Origin: CBFHSF01 sp965661055
GTDB taxonomy: Bacteria > Bacteroidota > Bacteroidia > Flavobacteriales > Schleiferiaceae
Length of the DNA stretch: 64,000 nt
NCBI GenBank assembly: GCA_965661055.1
Contig: CBFICS010000005.1
Location: 83,517 to 147,516, forward strand
Direction: 5' to 3'
The notes under the pieces: model-generated
What the model saw: the letters and a program-made list of their open reading frames with translations, nothing else
Database searches by the model: none
What the model was told of the DNA's origin: nothing
In this document: one piece after another, positions 60,864-64,000 of the stretch
Layout of the letters: each line of letters begins with the position of its first letter
How positions within the stretch are numbered: the stretch's first letter is position 1
Made by a program: the position numbers and the translations under genes

Positions 60864-61424
60864 ATGGCAAAGAAGGAAACAGAGGTAAAAGACCAAGAGA
60901 TAAACACAGAAAACACTTCCGTTAAAGAAGAAAACAATACACAAGAAGAAACGGTAGAACAGACTAAAGAGGAAAAACTAGAGGCTAAATTAGCAGCTTC
61001 TAAAGATCAGTTCTTACGTCTTTTTGCTGAATTTGAAAACTACAAGCGCAGGACGTCTAAAGAAAGAATTGAACTTTTCTCTACGGCAAACCAAGAGTTA
61101 ATGACGGTTTTAATTCCCATCATGGATGACTTTGACAGGGCGTTAAAAAACATTGAGGCTACCGAAGAGAACAAGGCGGCGCTAGATGGCATCACCTTAA
61201 TCAAGAATAAGTTTGAAGGAGTTCTAAAAGCCAAAGGACTTTCTGCCATGGAATCTACCGTAGGAAAAGAATTTGACGTAGATGAAATGGAAGCAATTAC
61301 CAAAATACCTGCTCCCACTCCAGAAATGGCTGGAAAGGTTATTGATGAAGTTGAGAAGGGATATAGATTAGGAGAAAAAATTCTGAGATACGCCAAAGTG
61401 GTAGTAGGAGAAAAAGCACAATAA
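60864..61424 (+). CDS. grpE: Nucleotide exchange factor GrpE
   Basis: 186 residues from the ATG at 60864 (MAKKETEVKDQEINTENTS); the frame is open from an ATG at 60834 but that start overlaps likely promoter sequence. Long N-terminal coiled coil (EEKLEAKLAASKDQFLRLFA, EFENYKRRTSKERIELFSTA) and C-terminal beta wing ending VEKGYRLGEKILRYAKVVV. Releases ADP from DnaK. One base before dnaJ, so an operon; dnaK is elsewhere. Confidence 0.94.
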   Translation: MAKKETEVKDQEINTENTSVKEENNTQEETVEQTKEEKLEAKLAASKDQFLRLFAEFENYKRRTSKERIELFSTANQELMTVLIPIMDDFDRALKNIEATEENKAALDGITLIKNKFEGVLKAKGLSAMESTVGKEFDVDEMEAITKIPAPTPEMAGKVIDEVEKGYRLGEKILRYAKVVVGEKAQ

Positions 61425-61425
61425 G

Positions 61426-62550
61426 ATGGCGAAAAGAGATTTTTACGAAATATTAGGACTTTCAAAAGGCGCTTCTGCGGATGAAATAAAAAAGGCATAC
61501 CGCAAAATTGCCATTAAGTACCATCCGGACAAAAATCCAGATGACAAGGAAGCCGAAGAGAAATTCAAAGAAGCTGCGGAAGCTTACGAGGTTTTGTCAA
61601 GCCCTGAAAAGCGACAAAAATATGACCAATTTGGTCACCAAGCATTCTCTCAAGGAGGCGGCGGTGGTGGTCATCACATGAACATGGATGACATCTTCAG
61701 CAACTTTGGCGACATTTTTGGCGGAGCCTTTGGTGGTTTTGGCGGATTTGGAGGCGGTGGCCGCGGTGGCGGTTCACATGCTGCAAGAGGCACAAACCTA
61801 AGAGTTAGGGTACGTCTTACCCTAGAAGAAATTGCAGAAGGTGCTGAAAAGAAATTGAAAATTAAGCGCTCTGTGGCCGCCGACGGACTGACCTTTAAAA
61901 CGTGTCCCGTTTGTCACGGACAAGGTCAGGTGCAACGTGTGACCAACACCATTCTTGGTCAGATGAGAACCGCATCAACCTGTCATAATTGTCATGGGTC
62001 TGGAAAGATTGTAGACAAAAAGCCTAGCGGTGTAGGTGCCGACGGACTTGAACGCAAAGAGGAAGTCGTTTCTATAAAAATTCCCGCAGGTGTAGTTGAC
62101 GGAATGCAATTACGCGTACAAGGGAAAGGGAATGAAGGTCCAATGGGCGGTCAACCCGGCGACCTTATTGTATTGATAGAAGAAGCTTCGCACGAATCGT
62201 TAAAACGAGACGGTGACAATCTACACTATGACCTTTATATAAGTTTCCCACAAGCGGCTTTAGGAGCTTCTGTTGAAGTACCTACAGTAACCGGCAAAGC
62301 TAGGTTAAAGGTTGAATCTGGAACTCAGTCAGGTAAAATACTTCGCTTGCGCGGAAAGGGACTTCCAAGTATTGAAGGATACGGCAAAGGAGATTTACTA
62401 ATTCACATTAACGTGTGGACGCCTAAAAACCTTTCTAAAGAAGAGAAGAAGACTTTAGAAGATCTTCAAGATTCTGATCATTTCAAACCTAGTCCAGGAA
62501 AACACGATAAGAGTTTCTTTGACAAGGTCAAAGAGATGTTTGCTCAATAA
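61426..62550 (+). CDS. dnaJ: Chaperone DnaJ with reduced zinc-finger region
   Basis: 374-residue Hsp40. J domain with HPD at residues 33-35, Gly/Phe-rich linker (about 77-117), C-terminal substrate domains. The cysteine-rich region has only two CXXCXGXG repeats, CPVCHGQG (160-167) and CHNCHGSG (186-193), instead of four. By the order of repeats, zinc centre II (repeats 2 and 3) is kept and centre I (1 and 4) is missing; AADGLTF and ADGLERKEE occupy their places. This type is common in Bacteroidota. Terminator at 62555. Confidence 0.95.
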   Translation: MAKRDFYEILGLSKGASADEIKKAYRKIAIKYHPDKNPDDKEAEEKFKEAAEAYEVLSSPEKRQKYDQFGHQAFSQGGGGGGHHMNMDDIFSNFGDIFGGAFGGFGGFGGGGRGGGSHAARGTNLRVRVRLTLEEIAEGAEKKLKIKRSVAADGLTFKTCPVCHGQGQVQRVTNTILGQMRTASTCHNCHGSGKIVDKKPSGVGADGLERKEEVVSIKIPAGVVDGMQLRVQGKGNEGPMGGQPGDLIVLIEEASHESLKRDGDNLHYDLYISFPQAALGASVEVPTVTGKARLKVESGTQSGKILRLRGKGLPSIEGYGKGDLLIHINVWTPKNLSKEEKKTLEDLQDSDHFKPSPGKHDKSFFDKVKEMFAQ

Positions 62551-62554
62551 AACA

Positions 62555-62584
62555 AAAAATCCTGACTCATGGTCAGGATTTTTT
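62555..62584. terminator. Bidirectional rho-independent terminator
   Basis: Stem AAAAATCCTGAC / GTCAGGATTTTT, loop TCATG. Lies between dnaJ (stop 62550) and the convergent dehydrogenase (stop 62591) and can end both transcripts. Confidence 0.9.
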
Positions 62585-62590
62585 TGTCTT

Positions 62591-63793
62591 CTACCCTCTT
62601 GCGGCATATTCTTTTAGATAGGCAAAGTGCGGTGTTAATTCCCCCGAAAGGGTCGTTTCTGAAGCTCTTTCTATAATCGTTTCAGAATCTTTGATTAACA
62701 GGGATGGCAACACTTTATCAATGAGGTCTCTGCCAAAATCATGACTTGCGTTTCTTGGCAACTCACACGGCAAGTTGTCAACGGCCATGACCCCGATACT
62801 CCCAACCTCCCCGAAAGGGACGACCTTTTCAGACTGTGGATCATAACCATAAAACGGATCTGCGATAGTAGAGGGCTGCAAAGTAGAAGCTACCGGCCCG
62901 TCAATATCACAAGAAACATCGGCCACCATTTTTATTTTAAACTCAGGGTGTTTGGCATCTTCACGCGTAAAGATGTAAGGAGCGTGAGAATCCCAATAAT
63001 GCCCCGCTATATAGAGGTCTGTTACTTTAGCAAACTTCATGAAGTCAGATTGAAAAGCCGACGGATTGGAATAGAATTCAGATTTAACAAAGCCTTCCGA
63101 ACCCTTGATGTAATCCATGACATCTAGTTGAGTAAACACCGTTTCTGAAAACTCTTGGGTCAAATAGTCACTTGGAGAAACCTCGCGAATACCCAGTACT
63201 TTCAAGGTTTCTACCGCTCCGTTAGATACGCGCCCCTTGCCTGTTAGTGCAATTTTTATGGGCTTTGAAAAGGATAGCTTTTTTAACTCTTCATTCATCA
63301 CTTCACGATCATGACAATCAGAAGCTTTTCTAAGATCGGTCTGCTCATATTGCTTGGCCCATCCGCGAAGACCATTGTAGGCCCCCACGATACCAGCATA
63401 CCGACCAAAAGCAACCAACCTTCTCCCCTTGGGGTTGGTCAACATCTCATAGTCAACCAATCGGATTTTTTTATCGAGTATAGCCTTTAGAAGGCTAGCG
63501 TTATAGGGTTGTTCTTTGTAAGTATGAGAAAAGAAGAAATACGTTTTATGAGGAATTAACATGTCTTTAGGCACCTCTTTCACCCCAAAAAGCACGTCGC
63601 AATCTGATAAGTCTTCTTGCAATTTCACAGAAGCCTTGTGGTATTCTTCATCTTTAATGGCTCTGATGTCACTTGGCTGAACCACAACCTCCGTACCCGG
63701 AAAGGATTTCATAATTTCCACACAATGTTCAGCGGTAAAGGGAACTCTTTTATCCGGTGGATTTTTCCCTTCTCTGATGACACCAATTTTCAT
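62591..63793 (-). CDS. Saccharopine/alanine dehydrogenase-family NAD(P)-dependent oxidoreductase
   Basis: 400 residues. N-terminal half resembles alanine dehydrogenase/transhydrogenase and LYS1-type saccharopine dehydrogenase (KIGVIREGKNPPDKRVPFTA, VLFGVKEVP, YFFFSHTYKEQPYN, AFGRYAGIVGAYNGLRGW). A nucleotide-binding loop reads ALTGKGRVSNGAVETLKVLG, and a later block is ADVSCDIDGPVASTLQPST. In Bacteroidota such proteins are often labelled alanine dehydrogenase, but the FSHTYKEQPYN segment fits the saccharopine dehydrogenase group. The substrate is therefore open. Predicted -7 element TACATTTG lies only 17 bases upstream. Confidence 0.82.
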   Translation of the reverse strand: MKIGVIREGKNPPDKRVPFTAEHCVEIMKSFPGTEVVVQPSDIRAIKDEEYHKASVKLQEDLSDCDVLFGVKEVPKDMLIPHKTYFFFSHTYKEQPYNASLLKAILDKKIRLVDYEMLTNPKGRRLVAFGRYAGIVGAYNGLRGWAKQYEQTDLRKASDCHDREVMNEELKKLSFSKPIKIALTGKGRVSNGAVETLKVLGIREVSPSDYLTQEFSETVFTQLDVMDYIKGSEGFVKSEFYSNPSAFQSDFMKFAKVTDLYIAGHYWDSHAPYIFTREDAKHPEFKIKMVADVSCDIDGPVASTLQPSTIADPFYGYDPQSEKVVPFGEVGSIGVMAVDNLPCELPRNASHDFGRDLIDKVLPSLLIKDSETIIERASETTLSGELTPHFAYLKEYAARG

Positions 63794-63809
63794 AGCACAA
63801 TATTTGTAG

Positions 63810-63817
63810 CAAATGTA
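63810..63817 (-). promoter_or_regulatory. Predicted -7 element of the dehydrogenase gene
   Basis: Minus strand TACATTTG, 17 bases before the ATG at 63793; a very short leader would result. No TTG at -33 was found. Confidence 0.4.
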
Positions 63818-63839
63818 ACAAAGCCCGCCATAAGATTAC

Positions 63840-63847
63840 TATCTTTG
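63840..63847 (+). promoter_or_regulatory. Predicted -7 element of ssrA
   Basis: TATCTTTG, a perfect TAnnTTTG, 14 bases before the mature tmRNA 5' end. No clear TTG lies 17-23 bases upstream. Confidence 0.5.
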
Positions 63848-63860
63848 GCGTTCCATTTTT

Positions 63861-64000
63861 GGGGCTGACCGGTATTGACAGCGAGATGAATGGAAATGTA
63901 AGCATGCAGAGCTATAGCGTTGAAGCTCTTTAATTCAACACGTTACTTTTTAATTGGCGACAATAACTTCGCGCTTGCCGCTTAATCTTGCTGAATGCAG
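63861..64000 (+). ncRNA. ssrA: tmRNA (ssrA), 5' part with tag reading frame; 3' part outside window
   Basis: The stretch beginning GGGGCTGACCGGTATTGACA at 63861 is the conserved 5' acceptor-arm and tRNA-like start of bacterial tmRNA. About 95 bases in, the tag frame GGC GAC AAT AAC TTC GCG CTT GCC GCT TAA (63956-63985) encodes GDNNFALAA, very close to the GENNYALAA-type tags of Bacteroidota. The ALAA end is the ClpXP degradation signal. tmRNA with SmpB rescues stalled ribosomes and marks their products. Pseudoknots and the 3' tRNA half lie beyond 64000. Confidence 0.93.

Overview
The window is a chromosomal stretch of an AT-rich Bacteroidota bacterium, most likely a (marine) Flavobacteriales member. 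The evidence is the protein families (DUF3822, DUF4290, 7TMR-DISM histidine kinase, a long-insert Lgt, a diacylglycerol-type lipoprotein set), the near absence of Shine-Dalgarno sequences, and several promoters of the Bacteroidota form TTG-N19-TAnnTTTG. Gene order in the ribosomal cluster (secY followed directly by infA and rpmJ, fusA followed directly by rpsJ without tuf) also fits Flavobacteriia. I see no phage, insertion sequence, CRISPR array or tRNA gene. Most of the window is core genome.

Layout. 1-591 is the N-terminal part of a Mur ligase (Mpl). 649-3127 is a lipoprotein operon of two MbnP-like proteins and a dihaem MauG/MbnH-like peroxidase. 3216-5454 holds an acyltransferase, a Nudix CoA pyrophosphatase and an exported protein. 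5456-6966 is a divergent dps/oxyR pair. 6956-11767 carries a DASS transporter, a DUF1684 protein, rdgB, rsmD, DUF3822 and a single-pass membrane protein. 11874-15469 carries a RecD-like helicase, an acyltransferase, lgt and a DUF192 protein. 15511-18866 is an M1 peptidase, HupE/UreJ and DUF6702 operon. 18976-24563 is a sialidase-like propeller, pepE, then a gpmI-HAD-map-methyltransferase operon. 24570-30407 carries a TPR protein, a cysteine-less C4-type protein, a Nif3 protein and a two-component pair. 30489-34636 holds an FNT channel, rpsA and a sorbosone-dehydrogenase-like propeller. 34686-38411 is carA-eno-citrate synthase.

38491-55461 is one uninterrupted minus-strand run of 32 genes that merges the str, S10, spc and alpha operons (rpsL to rplQ). 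A strong-looking promoter lies at 55524-55553 and a terminator at 38434-38467. Divergent from it runs uvrD/pcrA, followed by DUF4290, murA, a TlpA-like thioredoxin, and grpE-dnaJ. The window ends with a dehydrogenase on the minus strand and the 5' part of tmRNA (ssrA) encoding the tag GDNNFALAA.

No obviously new multi-gene defence or biosynthetic system is visible. The most interesting points are: the MbnP/MbnP/MbnH-like cassette; a recurring loss of zinc-binding cysteines (S4, S14, L36, one DnaJ centre, the C4-type protein); a MurA with Asp in place of the catalytic Cys; a mitochondrial-type citrate synthase in a carA-eno operon; a terminator-like hairpin directly upstream of carA; a dispersed GC-rich CCCGCGAAAGCGG motif; and an activator-type dps promoter facing oxyR. 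Several gene starts are corrected from the longest open frame, and the 38-codon rpmJ gene is added.
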